Assembly: GCA_937948705.1 (NCBI GenBank)
Contig: CALECF010000132.1
Span: 1-46,291, forward strand
Reading direction: 5' to 3'
DNA: 46,291 nucleotides
Source of the DNA: an uncultured Anaerosolibacter sp.
GTDB taxonomy: Bacteria > Bacillota_A > Clostridia > Peptostreptococcales > Thermotaleaceae
Shown: positions 24,373-34,351 of the stretch, piece after piece
How the letters are laid out: every line of letters begins with the position of its first letter
How positions within the stretch are numbered: position 1 is the stretch's first letter
Notes under the pieces: generated by a model
The model's database searches: none
What the model saw: the letters and a program-made list of their open reading frames with translations, nothing else
Told to the model about the DNA's origin: nothing
Translations under genes and position numbers: made by a program

Positions 24373-25842
24373 ATGGAAATCTACACAGTGCAAGCTGGGG
24401 ATAGCTTATGGAAAATCGCCCAAAGATTTGGGGTGTCTATGGATATCATTGCTACAATCAATGGGATCAATCCACAGCAGAGTCTAGTCATCGGAATGAA
24501 TCTTGTCATACCTATAGATAAAGTAGCAAATACCATTGATTATATCGTGAGACCTGGTGATACTGTTTGGTCTGTTGGAAAATGGTTCAGGTTGGATTAT
24601 ATGGAGATCGCCCATATCAACAATATTCCTCACCCATATGCCCTGGCGGTGGGACAAAGGATTCAAGTACCTGTACAAGGAGAAGTGTATACTGTAAAAG
24701 CAGGGGAAAATATATGGAGCGTTGCCCAACGGTTCAGTGTTTCTATATATACCCTCATTGTATGGAATAAGTTACCGTATCCTTATACCCTATATCCAGG
24801 CCAAAAGATTCTTGTTAGGGGGAGGAGGACAACAACCAATACAGCTATTACAAATACAACAAAGACACCCATTGAAATCCTAGGCTATTATAACCCTAGA
24901 TCCGTACAAGATAAAACATTGATTATCAATACCCTAGGAGACTATCTGACGTATCTTGGAGTATTTGAATTTCCTTTTACCGAAACAGGAGAAATACTGG
25001 GAACCATCGACAATGAAATCCTAGTTGCTGCCAAGAATAAAAGAGTGGCTGTGATGCCTGTATTAACGAACATAGTCAGTGGAAATTTTAGCAGTGCATT
25101 GGGCAGGACAGTATTGTCTCAGGAGGCTACAAGAAATGCCTTAATCAGCAACATTATGGGTTTGCTCCAGCGCTATGAGTTGAGAGGCATTATCATTGAC
25201 ATAGAAAACTTATTCCCAGAGGATCGGGAGTTATTTACGAATTTCATTCGAATCCTTTCTGATACTTTGCATAGAGAGAACAAACTTCTCATTTTGAATA
25301 TGCCTGCAAAGTTTGAAGAATGGGCGGAACGGGAATGGGTAGGATTCTTTGATTATAATGCCCTAGGCGCTTTGGTAGATATAGCAGCTATTATGACCTA
25401 CGAATGGGGATGGCAGTCAGGACCACCGAGAGCAACTGCTCCCCTGGCAAATGTGAAACGATCCTTGGACTATGCCCTTGGCAACAACATACCTAGGGAG
25501 AAAATTCTTATGGGGATAACCCTTTACGGGTATGATTGGACGTTACCCGATACCCCTGAAAATCTTGCAAAAACCGTAACTCTCCCTGGAGTCTGGGATT
25601 TAGGGAGAACCTATCATGCAATGATTCATTTTGACAACAATGCAAAGCAGCCATATATGAACTATGTAGACGGTCAGGGCAAGGCCCATACGGTATGGTT
25701 TGAAGATGCCCTTAGCCACTACTATAAGTATCAATTGCTGAAAGAGTACAGATTAAGAGGTGCTTTCTACTGGATTCTCAATCTGCCGTTCCCAGGGACC
25801 TGGTATATGGCTTCCCAACTCTTTGACATTAAAAAATTATAG
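24373..25842 (+). CDS. LysM-GH18 protein, probable spore cortex/peptidoglycan N-acetylglucosaminidase (SleL/YaaH-like)
   Basis: 489 residues. Three LysM repeats occupy about residues 1-46, 53-99 and 101-148 (each with a V-x-x-G-D/E-x-x-W core and an N-x-x-P-x-x-L-x-x-G-Q/M ending). A glycoside hydrolase 18 domain follows from about 168 (ILGYYNPRS). Its active-site strand reads RGIIIDIENL with D276 and the catalytic acid E278, and NLPFPGTWYM near the end lies in the expected place. No signal peptide is seen, as in YaaH/SleL proteins that reach the forespore or spore coat. I use ATG 24373, which follows GGTGGAGGGG. Expected role: hydrolysis of cortex peptidoglycan during germination. Confidence 0.87.
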   Translation: MEIYTVQAGDSLWKIAQRFGVSMDIIATINGINPQQSLVIGMNLVIPIDKVANTIDYIVRPGDTVWSVGKWFRLDYMEIAHINNIPHPYALAVGQRIQVPVQGEVYTVKAGENIWSVAQRFSVSIYTLIVWNKLPYPYTLYPGQKILVRGRRTTTNTAITNTTKTPIEILGYYNPRSVQDKTLIINTLGDYLTYLGVFEFPFTETGEILGTIDNEILVAAKNKRVAVMPVLTNIVSGNFSSALGRTVLSQEATRNALISNIMGLLQRYELRGIIIDIENLFPEDRELFTNFIRILSDTLHRENKLLILNMPAKFEEWAEREWVGFFDYNALGALVDIAAIMTYEWGWQSGPPRATAPLANVKRSLDYALGNNIPREKILMGITLYGYDWTLPDTPENLAKTVTLPGVWDLGRTYHAMIHFDNNAKQPYMNYVDGQGKAHTVWFEDALSHYYKYQLLKEYRLRGAFYWILNLPFPGTWYMASQLFDIKKL

Positions 25843-25844
25843 AG

Positions 25845-25884
25845 AAAAGAAGAGATTTAAGCAATCGCTTAAATCTCTTCTTTT
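25845..25884. terminator. Bidirectional terminator shared by convergent genes
   Basis: A perfect 18-bp stem (25845-25862 with 25867-25884) with A-rich and T-rich flanks. The stop codon of the minus-strand BON gene (25869-25871) lies inside the right arm. It serves both the LysM-GH18 and BON genes. Confidence 0.88.
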
Positions 25885-26579
25885 TCTTTTCTTATTTTAA
25901 GGCGATTGACAACCTTACGAACACCTTCAACACCCATGGTGATTTCTTTTGCCATTTCCATTTCATGGCGGGTATTTACAAAGCCATTTAATGTTACACT
26001 TCCATGGACCGACGTATGAATAATGTCAGGGTAATTCAAGTCAGTGGTACTAAGGGCTTGGGTAACCCGGCTTGTTAATGTGGCATCGTCATAAGCCACA
26101 TCATCAGAAACCTTGATATTGTTGACTACATCTTTAATCCCTCTCACTTCTGAAGCTACAGACATGGCAGTATGGGCATCCATCAAAGTTTTTGTACTGC
26201 CCATAAGGTTTGCCACCCCATCCTCTACCTTTACGCCTACACCAGCTAGATCTTCGCTGCGCTTGCCTTCCATGAGGCGGTTTGTTAATTCTTTTTCCAT
26301 ATGCTTGTCGGTGATATTGCTATCCATGGCAACGGTGATCTTGTTTTCAATTTTTCTGACGCCATCTATAGATTTTAAAACGCTTTCAGCCATTTTTTTC
26401 TCAGCAAGGACATCCACCATGCCATACATGTGTACATATCCATCCTTACAGAACATATTGATATCCATGGCACTGGCCTGCATTTTTTCTTCTAGTTGAT
26501 CCTTCGCCTGGTCAACAATCAAATCATCTTTACTAGGAAGTTTGTCATTCTTTATTTTATTTTTTCTTTTTTCATCCAT
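25869..26579 (-). CDS. Triple BON-domain protein
   Basis: 236 residues made of three BON (OsmY/nodulation) repeats at about 17-90, 93-163 and 165-236. Each has an aspartate-rich start and a G-x-V-x-x-x-G pattern (GYVHMYGMV, GVANLMGST, GSVTLNGFV), ending in a V-x-x-V/I-x-N segment. There is no signal peptide or membrane helix, so it is probably cytoplasmic, unlike E. coli OsmY. BON domains bind phospholipid or other hydrophobic surfaces and are linked with osmotic or envelope stress. The start codon is ATG at 26579. A role in spore or stress biology is a guess. Confidence 0.82.
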   Translation of the reverse strand: MDEKRKNKIKNDKLPSKDDLIVDQAKDQLEEKMQASAMDINMFCKDGYVHMYGMVDVLAEKKMAESVLKSIDGVRKIENKITVAMDSNITDKHMEKELTNRLMEGKRSEDLAGVGVKVEDGVANLMGSTKTLMDAHTAMSVASEVRGIKDVVNNIKVSDDVAYDDATLTSRVTQALSTTDLNYPDIIHTSVHGSVTLNGFVNTRHEMEMAKEITMGVEGVRKVVNRLKIRKEKEEI

Positions 26580-26997
26580 TTATTTCACCCTTTCTTGGTC
26601 TTTAAAGTATTTTTCCACAAATCAGAAAGAAACATGTAATGAACTACGGATTCTTCTAAATAAGATGAGGATAGGAAATAAAATTTTAAAAAGACATGAA
26701 GAAGGGAGGTAGAAAAAGAAGGATTTGATAAAACATTAGAGAATTTTTAAAAATAGAGATATGTAAGAATGATATTGATTTTTAGATGGGGGAATAATAG
26801 CTAAAAATGTCTATAGAGCCAAATGTTACAATAAAATAATCTTTTATCTAAAGACAAATCATACATAAAATCATGTACAATGAAATAGAACAAAGATACA
26901 AAAACCTTTATTAATGGTAAGTAATACCCTGGTCTACTGGATAAGTTTTCTCCATATATAATAAAATAGAATGATTAAACTTCGAGAGGTGTTTGGC
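26580..26997. other. Divergent AT-rich gap upstream of cdaA and the BON gene
   Basis: About 400 bp without a gene. The only recognisable site is a TATAAT at 26957-26962, which could be the -10 of cdaA; its -35 is poor. No structured RNA or repeat was seen. Confidence 0.4.
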
Positions 26998-27819
26998 GTG
27001 GAACAGATCTTAGAAATGATCTTGGATATAGGTGTAAGAGATGTGATAGACATGGGGATCGTTGCCTATGTCTTCTACAAGTTGTTTAAGTTGATTCGAG
27101 AAACTAGGGCGGAGCAGCTGATCAAGGGCATCTTGGTGCTACTGATTGCAACAAGGCTCAGTCAGTGGGCGCGACTGTATGTTACCCACTGGATATTGGA
27201 TAAAACCATTACCTTGGGGATGATTGCACTGCTGATCGTATTTCAGCCAGAGTTAAGAAGGGCCCTGGAGTACATTGGAAGAAGCAAGTTTTTGGCTAAG
27301 TCCATTGTAGAGATTGCAGATGAGGAACTGACTCAAAAAATGAGTGAAGTGGTAGAAGCTGTGGTATCCTTATCGAGACAAAAAATTGGTGCGTTAATTA
27401 TATTTGAGAGAGAAACAGGGGTTGGAGATGTTATAGAAACTGGAACCCCAATCAAGGGGGAAATATCCACGGGACTGCTCATCAATATTTTTATTCCCAA
27501 TACACCCCTTCATGATGGGGCCGTCGTCATTCGAGCAGGCAAAATCATGGCAGCGGGTTGTGTACTGCCTTTGACAGAGAATCCTAACTTAAGCAAGGAA
27601 TTGGGAACGAGACACCGGGCTGGGCTTGGTATTACGGAACGATCTGATGCAGTGGCTGTCATGGTTTCAGAGGAAACAGGAGCAATATCTGTAGCCATCG
27701 ATGGAAAACTCACTAGATTTTTAGATGGGAAAACCCTAAAAAGAATTTTAAAGAATGCATATAAACCAGAAGATGAGAAGCCTTTATTTAATTGGAAATG
27801 GAGGCAGAAAAATGAGTGA
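26998..27819 (+). CDS. cdaA: Diadenylate cyclase CdaA
   Basis: About 273 residues: three N-terminal membrane helices (within residues 15-90), then the DAC domain with the catalytic DGA (D173 in LHDGAVVIRAG) and RHR (205-207 in GTRHRAGLGITE) motifs. It joins two ATP into cyclic di-AMP at the membrane. I prefer GTG 26998 because GAGAGGTG precedes it at proper spacing; the in-frame ATG 26971 lacks a ribosome site and lies only eight bases after a TATAAT box. cdaR follows with an 8-bp overlap. In clostridia c-di-AMP controls potassium and osmolyte balance and wall metabolism. Confidence 0.93.
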   Translation: MEQILEMILDIGVRDVIDMGIVAYVFYKLFKLIRETRAEQLIKGILVLLIATRLSQWARLYVTHWILDKTITLGMIALLIVFQPELRRALEYIGRSKFLAKSIVEIADEELTQKMSEVVEAVVSLSRQKIGALIIFERETGVGDVIETGTPIKGEISTGLLINIFIPNTPLHDGAVVIRAGKIMAAGCVLPLTENPNLSKELGTRHRAGLGITERSDAVAVMVSEETGAISVAIDGKLTRFLDGKTLKRILKNAYKPEDEKPLFNWKWRQKNE

Positions 27820-29068
27820 TTTTATTAAGAATTTTATAGAGAAAGGCTGGTTCTTAAGCCGGAATGCGACGCCGAAGATTATTTCTATCATTGTTGCCCT
27901 CGTCATGTGGCTCTATGTCATGGGGGAAGTGAACCCAGAAATAATCAAGGAGTTTACTGGCATGAAGGTTCAACTCCTAAATGTAGAAACTTTGAGAGAA
28001 TCAGGACTGACCGTCATTGAACAAGATGACTATACGGTGAACGTTAAAATCAATGGCAGAAGAAATGATGTGTATACCATACGACCACAGGATATAACCA
28101 TTAGTGCTGATTTGAGAGGATTTCAAAAGGGAGTCAATAGTGTACCCCTAAAGGTAAGTGCACCTGCCAGCATTAAGTATGACATTTATCCCAATGAATT
28201 AAAAATTATTCTAGATGAAATTGTGAAACAGCAGAAACCAGTAGAGATTGTAACTGTAGGAGTTCCACCAATTGGTTTTGATCCTGCCGAGGCAGAAGTT
28301 GCCTTGAAAGAAATTATTGTTGAAGGACCTGAATCCTTCGTAAAAAAAGTGGAAAAAGTCATTGGGGAAGTGAACTTTGAAGATAAGACCGATGATTTTA
28401 CTGGGAAAGTACCACTAAAGGCTGTAGATGGGGAAGGCAAGGCTGTGAACGGAGTAGAACTTAAAACCAAGTATGTAGATGTAAATTTACCTCTTTATAG
28501 CGTAAAAGAAGTGAAGGTTATCTTAGATGTGGTGGGAAACACCTTGGATGGTTATGGTATCTCCAATATTACGATAAAACCAGAGGTCGTGGGCATCAAA
28601 GGGCCTAGGGATTTGGTGAAAGGAATCAGCGAGATTACGGCGAAGCCCATCAGTATCGACGGATTGATTGGTTCAGTGGAACGGCCAGTGGAATTGATCC
28701 TTCCTCCAGGTATAACCGTCTTCCTGTCTGATAAAACACCGGTTGTAAGCATTGCCGTGGAGAAAATAGAAGAAAAGGAAATCACCTACGGAAAAGACAG
28801 TGTTATCGTCGACAACCTAGATCAACGATATAAAGCCACCATAGAGGATGCCGTTGAAAACATCCGAGTAAGAGTAGAGGCACCCCAAAGTGTGATCAAT
28901 GGCTTAGAAAAGAATGATATTCAGCTCCATATCAACGCCAAAGATCTTAGTGAAGGCAGATATGGTGTAAAAATTACACCGAGCACAGATAAACCATTTA
29001 GAAGTATATCTGTGATTCCAGAAAAAATTGAGATCTTGATCAAACAGGATAAGGATACAAATCAATAA
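27812..29068 (+). CDS. cdaR: CdaA regulatory protein CdaR (YbbR domains)
   Basis: 418 residues. One membrane helix near the N-terminus (PKIISIIVALVMWLYVMG) anchors a chain of YbbR repeats outside the membrane, recognised by recurring patterns such as VNPEIIKEFTGMKVQLLN, PVEIVTVGVPPIGFD and GYGISNITIKPEVVGIKGP. ATG 27812 is preceded by GGAGG and overlaps the cdaA stop. In Bacillus and Listeria the homolog binds CdaA and tunes c-di-AMP production; glmM, the usual third gene, does not follow here, a terminator does. Confidence 0.92.
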   Translation: MSDFIKNFIEKGWFLSRNATPKIISIIVALVMWLYVMGEVNPEIIKEFTGMKVQLLNVETLRESGLTVIEQDDYTVNVKINGRRNDVYTIRPQDITISADLRGFQKGVNSVPLKVSAPASIKYDIYPNELKIILDEIVKQQKPVEIVTVGVPPIGFDPAEAEVALKEIIVEGPESFVKKVEKVIGEVNFEDKTDDFTGKVPLKAVDGEGKAVNGVELKTKYVDVNLPLYSVKEVKVILDVVGNTLDGYGISNITIKPEVVGIKGPRDLVKGISEITAKPISIDGLIGSVERPVELILPPGITVFLSDKTPVVSIAVEKIEEKEITYGKDSVIVDNLDQRYKATIEDAVENIRVRVEAPQSVINGLEKNDIQLHINAKDLSEGRYGVKITPSTDKPFRSISVIPEKIEILIKQDKDTNQ

Positions 29069-29091
29069 ACGATAAAATACCATAGGGATTC

Positions 29092-29122
29092 AAAAAGCCT
29101 GGATGATCATCCAGGCTTTTTT
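29092..29122 (+). terminator. Rho-independent terminator after cdaR
   Basis: A palindromic hairpin with arms AAAAAGCCTGGATG and the matching CATCCAGGCTTTTT around the centre ATC, ending in six T residues. It ends the cdaA-cdaR transcript 23 bp after the stop. Confidence 0.88.
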
Positions 29123-29144
29123 GAAGAGAGGGAGAGGTGAATCC

Positions 29145-30866
29145 ATGGAAAGAGAATTAGAAGTCATATTGGACTCAACCCATGATGCCATGATCGCCGT
29201 TGATAAAAGGGGAATTATTACCCTGTTTAATCGGGCAGCCAAGCGATTAACCAAGTTAGAGGGAGAGCCAGTGCTGGGGAAGCCTATCGCAGATGTTGTG
29301 ATCAATACAAGATTGCCCTATATATTAGAAACAGGTGAATCAGAGTTGAACCAGAAGCAGATATTGGGGGAAATAACCATTGTTACCAATCGTATGCCTG
29401 TGAAGGACGATAACGGGGAAATCATCGGTGCCGTGGCTGTTTTCAGGGACATCACTGAGGTGTTAGAGCTGGCAGAGCAAATCACGGATCTTAGAGAAAT
29501 GCAAAGTATGCTTCAAGCCATTTTTCATTCGACCCAGGATGCTATTTCCGTGGTGGATGATCAAGGAATTGGGGTGATGATTAATCCAGCCTATACAAAG
29601 TTAACGGGGCTGCCAGAGAAGGATATTCTGGGACAACTATGTACCGTAGATATCGCAGAGGGGGAAAGCATCCATTTAAAGGTGATTAAGACCAGGGAAC
29701 CCATCAAGAATGCTCGACTAAAGGTTGGGCCTTGGCGGAAGGAAGTCATAGCTGATGCAGCACCTATTATTGTGGATGGTGAATTGCGGGGAAGTGTTGC
29801 GGTGCTCCATGATATTTCGGAAATTAAAAGGCTGACCAATGAATTAAATCAGGCCAAACAGATCATTCGAAATCTGGAAGCCAAATATACCTTTGAGGAT
29901 ATATTAGGGGAGGATGGACAGATCAAATCTGCTATAGAAAAGGCCAAAAAGGCAGCGGTTACTCCTGCAACAGTGATTCTTAGGGGGGAGAGTGGCACAG
30001 GAAAAGAATTATTTGCCCATGCCATCCATAATGCAAGCAACAGAAAGTACGGTCAATTTGTAAGGGTCAATTGTGCGGCCATCAGCGAAAGTCTCCTGGA
30101 AAGCGAGCTTTTCGGATATGAGGAAGGGGCATTTACTGGAGCGAGAAAGGGTGGTAAGTTAGGACTCTTTGAACAAGCTAATGGTGGAACTATCTTTCTC
30201 GATGAAATCGGAGAAATCAGTCTAAACACTCAGGCCAAGCTCTTGAGGGTAATCCAGGAAAGGGAATTGGTAAGGGTTGGGGGGAGTAAATCCGTGGCCA
30301 TCGATGTAAGGGTAATCGCTGCCACCAATTTGGACTTGGAAAAAGCCGTACGAGAGGGTAAATTCCGTGAAGATCTATACTACCGACTAAATGTGATTCC
30401 CATTCTGATTCCACCCTTGCGGTTCCGAAAGCAGGATATTGGCCTTTTGGTAGGAAAACTGATTAAAAAATACAATCAAGAATATGGCAGGTTTGTCCAA
30501 GATATCTCTCCAAAGGCGTTGGAAGTATTGATGAACTACGACTGGCCCGGAAATATTCGAGAGGTAGAAAACTTTATTGGCCGCGCCATGATCAACATGA
30601 GATTTAATGAAGTTGTCATACGATCTAAGCATTTGCCAAGCTTTGAGATAAAGATATATAGAAATCAACCAAGGACTGGGACCTTAGAAAAAGAAAGGAC
30701 CCATACCCATCGAAAACTACAAGAAGTCATCGACGAGGCAGAGGAACAATACATTCGAGACATCCTCAGCCAAAATGGGAACAATAAAAGTAAGACTGCT
30801 GTACAATTGGGATTGTCTATCCGGAATCTATACTATAAGCTGAAGAAATATGATATCGAAGAATAA
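29145..30866 (+). CDS. Sigma-54-dependent activator with two PAS domains
   Basis: 573 residues. Two PAS domains (about 1-115 and 120-240; [38 protein letters not shown]) precede an AAA+ domain with Walker A GESGTGKE (near 280), the sigma-54-contacting GAFTGA loop (near 327) and LDEIGEIS. A Fis-type helix-turn-helix ([20 protein letters not shown]) ends the chain. ATG 29145 follows GAGAGGTGAA. It lies directly upstream of a -24/-12 promoter (31069) and the buk-ptb-buk genes, so it most likely activates them; the PAS signal (an acyl-CoA, 2-oxoacid or redox cue) is unknown. Confidence 0.9.
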   Translation: MERELEVILDSTHDAMIAVDKRGIITLFNRAAKRLTKLEGEPVLGKPIADVVINTRLPYILETGESELNQKQILGEITIVTNRMPVKDDNGEIIGAVAVFRDITEVLELAEQITDLREMQSMLQAIFHSTQDAISVVDDQGIGVMINPAYTKLTGLPEKDILGQLCTVDIAEGESIHLKVIKTREPIKNARLKVGPWRKEVIADAAPIIVDGELRGSVAVLHDISEIKRLTNELNQAKQIIRNLEAKYTFEDILGEDGQIKSAIEKAKKAAVTPATVILRGESGTGKELFAHAIHNASNRKYGQFVRVNCAAISESLLESELFGYEEGAFTGARKGGKLGLFEQANGGTIFLDEIGEISLNTQAKLLRVIQERELVRVGGSKSVAIDVRVIAATNLDLEKAVREGKFREDLYYRLNVIPILIPPLRFRKQDIGLLVGKLIKKYNQEYGRFVQDISPKALEVLMNYDWPGNIREVENFIGRAMINMRFNEVVIRSKHLPSFEIKIYRNQPRTGTLEKERTHTHRKLQEVIDEAEEQYIRDILSQNGNNKSKTAVQLGLSIRNLYYKLKKYDIEE

Positions 30867-30883
30867 CTACTGAATATAATTAA

Positions 30884-30925
30884 TGCAAAAAATTGCACAC
30901 AACGCCATGTGTGCAATTTTTTGCA
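30884..30925 (+). terminator. Hairpin after the activator gene: terminator and possible enhancer site
   Basis: A 17-bp perfect inverted repeat (30884-30900 with 30909-30925), with a T tract inside the right arm. It starts 18 bases after the activator stop and lies about 145-185 bp upstream of the -24 box, a normal distance for an activator binding site. The TTGCACAC/GTGTGCAA core could serve as both terminator and enhancer. Confidence 0.7.
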
Positions 30926-31068
30926 TGCAGAATTTTGCACTTATGATTTTGTAAAATAAAATAGAATCTTGAAAAAAGGGTAAAATCTTTGTTGAAACGG
31001 GACGAAATTGGTTAAAATCAATAAGTAAGAGAATGATGAAGAAATGCAAAAATACAATTGAAGGAATT

Positions 31069-31084
31069 TGGCATGTAAGTTGCA
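31069..31084 (+). promoter_or_regulatory. Sigma-54 (-24/-12) promoter of the buk-ptb-buk operon
   Basis: TGGCAT, five bases, TTGCA: differs from TGGCAC-N5-TTGCA by one base. It lies about 40 bp upstream of the first butyrate kinase start and downstream of a sigma-54 activator gene. Confidence 0.88.
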
Positions 31085-31125
31085 TATTATAGGTTTGGTA
31101 AATCTAATGCGGGGTGATCAGACAA

Positions 31126-32208
31126 ATGTTAAGAGAGTATGTTTTGGTGATTAATCCAGGTTCAACATCCACGAAAGTTGCCATCTTCAAAGGAGAAGAA
31201 AACGTTCTCCAGAAGAATTTAAGCCATTTCCCAGAGGAATTGGAAAAATTCGAGAAGATTACAGATCAGTATGAATACCGCAGGAATATTATTCTGGAGT
31301 GGATGAAGGATGAGGGATATGAAACAGCACAGTTAAAAGCGGTAGTAGGCAGAGGTGGACTTCTAAAGCCAATGCCAAGTGGTACTTATGTAGTAACAGA
31401 TCCATTGATCGAGGACTTGAAAATCGGCGTTCAAGGGGAGCATGCATCCAACTTGGGTGGCATTATCGCCAAGAGCATCGCTTACGCAGAAGGTATTGAA
31501 GCGTATATCGTAGATCCAGTGGCAGTAGATGAATTTGATGATGTGGCAAGAATTTCAGGAATGCCAGAAATCAAAAGACGTTCACTGGTACATGCGTTAA
31601 ATATAAAGGCCGTTGCCTATAGAGTAGCAAAGGAAATGAACAAGGATGTAAATGATTTAAATATGGTGATGGCTCATCTAGGAGGCGGTATTTCCATTGT
31701 GCCTTTACGAAAAGGAAAGATGGTAGATGCTAACAATGCCAATGAGATGGGACCATTCTCCCCGGAAAGAACCGGAGGTCTTCCAGCGGGGGATTTGGCA
31801 AAGCTATGCTTCACTGGAAAGTATACCTTGGCAGAGATGAAGAAAAGCCTGAGCGGAAAAGGTGGTCTTGTGGCCTATCTAGGTACTAATGATGCCAGAG
31901 ACGTAGAAAAGATGATCGCTGATGGTGATCAAAAAGCAAAGTTGGTTTATGATGCCATGGGGTATCAGATCGCCAAAGAAATCGGTGCCATGGCCACTGT
32001 ATTGGAAGGTAAGGTAGATGCCGTTGTGCTTACAGGAGGAATCGCTTACTCTAAAATGCTGACATCCTATATCGCAGAGAGAGTGTCCTTCATCGCACCT
32101 GTGATTATTCAGCCAGGAGAAGATGAAATGATCGCTTTAAATGAAGGCGTGAATAGAGTATTTAGTGGGCAGGACAAAGCCAAAATTTATGAAGAAGAGG
32201 TGAAGTAA
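31126..32208 (+). CDS. buk: Butyrate kinase (first copy)
   Basis: 360 residues of the acetate/butyrate kinase (ASKHA) family: [14 protein letters not shown] phosphate loop, [39 protein letters not shown] and [13 protein letters not shown]. It makes ATP from butyryl or branched acyl phosphate. ATG 31126 is chosen because GGGGTG sits nine bases upstream; an earlier GTG at 31114 lies inside that site. It is the first gene behind the -24/-12 promoter and is followed without a gap by ptb. A second closely related copy lies at 33140. Confidence 0.93.
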   Translation: MLREYVLVINPGSTSTKVAIFKGEENVLQKNLSHFPEELEKFEKITDQYEYRRNIILEWMKDEGYETAQLKAVVGRGGLLKPMPSGTYVVTDPLIEDLKIGVQGEHASNLGGIIAKSIAYAEGIEAYIVDPVAVDEFDDVARISGMPEIKRRSLVHALNIKAVAYRVAKEMNKDVNDLNMVMAHLGGGISIVPLRKGKMVDANNANEMGPFSPERTGGLPAGDLAKLCFTGKYTLAEMKKSLSGKGGLVAYLGTNDARDVEKMIADGDQKAKLVYDAMGYQIAKEIGAMATVLEGKVDAVVLTGGIAYSKMLTSYIAERVSFIAPVIIQPGEDEMIALNEGVNRVFSGQDKAKIYEEEVK

Positions 32209-33120
32209 GTGATTAGACACTTTGACGATATATTAAAATATGCAAAGGCAAGGGGTCCAAAGACCCTGGCAGTGGCAGTGGCCCAAGATTTAGAGGTCCT
32301 ATTGGCAGTGAACGAGGCAAAGACCATGGGAATTGCCGATGCCATTTTGGTAGGTGATCAAGAAAAAATTGAAGAGATTGCAGCAAAGAATTTTATCAAG
32401 ATTGATCAGTATGAAATCATCGATATAAAGGATATCAACGAGGCTTCTAGAAAAGCAGTGGAATTGGTTTCTTCGGGAAAGGCCCACATGGTGATGAAAG
32501 GTTTAGTCGACACTTCCGTAATCCTAAAGGCTGTCCTTGATCCAGAAATCGGTTTAAGAACAGGAAATGTACTGAGCCATACGGCGGTATTTGATGTGCC
32601 AGGCTATGATCGATTATTCCTAATAACAGACGCTGCCATGAATATCACACCAGACCTAAATGCCAAGAAACAAATCATTGAAAACGCAGTTCAAGTTGCC
32701 CATGCCTTAGACATCGAAGTGCCAAAGGTAGCGATTGTCTGCGCTAAAGAAAAAGTAGATCCAAAGATGCCTGCCACAGTAGATGCAGGACAACTGGAAG
32801 AGATGAATAAAAATGGTGAAATCACGGGATGTATCGTGGGAGGCCCCTTTGGATTAGACAATGCAGTTTCTGAAGAAGCTGCTGCTCACAAGGGAATTAA
32901 TCATCCAGTAGCTGGAAATGCAGATATTCTAGTGGTGCCAAACATCGAAGCAGGAAACGTGCTCTATAAGTCCATGGTATTCTTTTCCAACACAAAGAAT
33001 GCTGGTGTGATTGTTGGGGCAAAAGCACCTATTGTGTTAACATCTAGAGCAGATAGTGACATTGCGAAACTAAACTCAATTGCATTGGCTGTGCTCATGG
33101 CTGCCCAAGCTGGAAAATAA
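32209..33120 (+). CDS. ptb: Phosphate butyryltransferase
   Basis: 303 residues, a phosphate acyltransferase: [61 protein letters not shown], and [16 protein letters not shown]. It exchanges CoA for phosphate on butyryl-CoA or isobutyryl/isovaleryl-CoA. It begins at GTG 32209, immediately after the stop of the first buk gene, with AGAGGTGA inside the end of that gene as ribosome site. Together with either kinase it turns acyl-CoA into acid plus ATP. Confidence 0.93.
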   Translation: MIRHFDDILKYAKARGPKTLAVAVAQDLEVLLAVNEAKTMGIADAILVGDQEKIEEIAAKNFIKIDQYEIIDIKDINEASRKAVELVSSGKAHMVMKGLVDTSVILKAVLDPEIGLRTGNVLSHTAVFDVPGYDRLFLITDAAMNITPDLNAKKQIIENAVQVAHALDIEVPKVAIVCAKEKVDPKMPATVDAGQLEEMNKNGEITGCIVGGPFGLDNAVSEEAAAHKGINHPVAGNADILVVPNIEAGNVLYKSMVFFSNTKNAGVIVGAKAPIVLTSRADSDIAKLNSIALAVLMAAQAGK

Positions 33121-33139
33121 GAAAGTGAGGAATGATCAT

Positions 33140-34216
33140 ATGTCAGAAATATTTAGAATTCTTACCATCAACCCAGGATCCACATCTACGAAAATAGCTA
33201 TTTTCGATAATGAAAAGCCAGTTTTAGAAACTACCTTAAGACACCCTGCGGAGGAAATCAACGCTTTTGATAAGATATTTGATCAATATGAATTTAGAAA
33301 GAATGTAATTCTTGAAACCCTTAATGAAAATGGTATCAATCTAACAAAGTTAAATGCTGTTGTAGGTAGAGGCGGACTTTTGAAGCCAATCCAAGGCGGT
33401 ACGTATAAAGTAACAGAGAATATGCTTGAAGATTTAAAGGTAGGAGTCCTTGGAGAGCATGCCTCTAACCTAGGTGGGATCATTGCCAATGAAATTGCAA
33501 AGCAATTGAATATCCCAGCATTCATCGTTGACCCTGTGGTTGTAGATGAAATGAATGATGTGGCTAGAATCTCAGGAAAGCCTGAGCTGGCAAGAAAAAG
33601 TATTTTCCATGCTCTAAACCAGAAGGCTGTAGCAAGAAGAGCGGCCAAGGAAATGGATAAAAGCTATGATGAAGTAAATGTTATCGTTGCCCACTTGGGT
33701 GGAGGAATTTCGGTAGGTGCCCACCAGGCTGGCCGCGTCGTAGATGTAAACAACGCCCTGGATGGTGAAGGTCCATTCTCACCAGAGAGAACAGGCGGAC
33801 TTCCAGTGGGAGACTTAGCAAAGATGTGCTTCTCAGGTAAATACACATTGGATGATATCAAGAAAAAGATCAAAGGAAATGGTGGATTGGTTGCTTATTT
33901 AGGAACCAATGATGCAAGAGAAGTCGGACAAATGATCGAAGAAGGCAACAAGGAAGCTGAGTTAGTATATGAAGCGATGGCGTACCAGGTAGCAAAGGAA
34001 ATTGGAAGCTGTGCTGCTGTACTAAGCGGTAAAGTAGATGCCATTGTAATCACAGGTGGAATTGCCTATGATAAGACCTTTGTAAAATGGATCAAAGATA
34101 GAGTGGAATTCATCTCCCAAGTCATTGTATATCCAGGAGAAGATGAAATGATTGCCCTCGCTGAAGGCGGATTAAGGGTATTAAGAAGCGAAGAAGAAGC
34201 AAAGATCTACGTATAA
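33140..34216 (+). CDS. buk: Butyrate kinase (second copy)
   Basis: 358 residues, clearly homologous along its length to the copy at 31126, with the same motifs ([52 protein letters not shown]) and evident divergence elsewhere. ATG 33140 follows GTGAGGAAT. The frame is open upstream into ptb, but that extension has no ribosome site and does not match the family. The two copies may prefer different acyl phosphates (butyryl versus branched), or be made at different levels; sequence does not decide. Confidence 0.92.
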   Translation: MSEIFRILTINPGSTSTKIAIFDNEKPVLETTLRHPAEEINAFDKIFDQYEFRKNVILETLNENGINLTKLNAVVGRGGLLKPIQGGTYKVTENMLEDLKVGVLGEHASNLGGIIANEIAKQLNIPAFIVDPVVVDEMNDVARISGKPELARKSIFHALNQKAVARRAAKEMDKSYDEVNVIVAHLGGGISVGAHQAGRVVDVNNALDGEGPFSPERTGGLPVGDLAKMCFSGKYTLDDIKKKIKGNGGLVAYLGTNDAREVGQMIEEGNKEAELVYEAMAYQVAKEIGSCAAVLSGKVDAIVITGGIAYDKTFVKWIKDRVEFISQVIVYPGEDEMIALAEGGLRVLRSEEEAKIYV

Positions 34217-34220
34217 GGTA

Positions 34221-34336
34221 AGATCGAGATTAAGATCAAGATTAAGGGTGGCTAGGGTAGAGTTTTCGGGTTTAAGACCTGAGTGGCTGGCCCCAAAGTT
34301 GCTCAATCTCAATCTCGATCTTGATCTCAATCAATC
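34221..34336. repeat. Inverted repeat built of degenerate hexamers
   Basis: The left side is a run of GATTAA/GATCAA-type hexamers (34221-34246) and the right a run of CTCAAT/CTCGAT/CTTGAT hexamers (34302-34332). The best stem pairs 34228-34246 with 34314-34332 over about 19 positions with three mismatches. It fills the gap between the second buk gene and the ATPase gene and has no T tract. Confidence 0.6.
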
Positions 34337-34351
34337 CGAAGGGTGATATAG

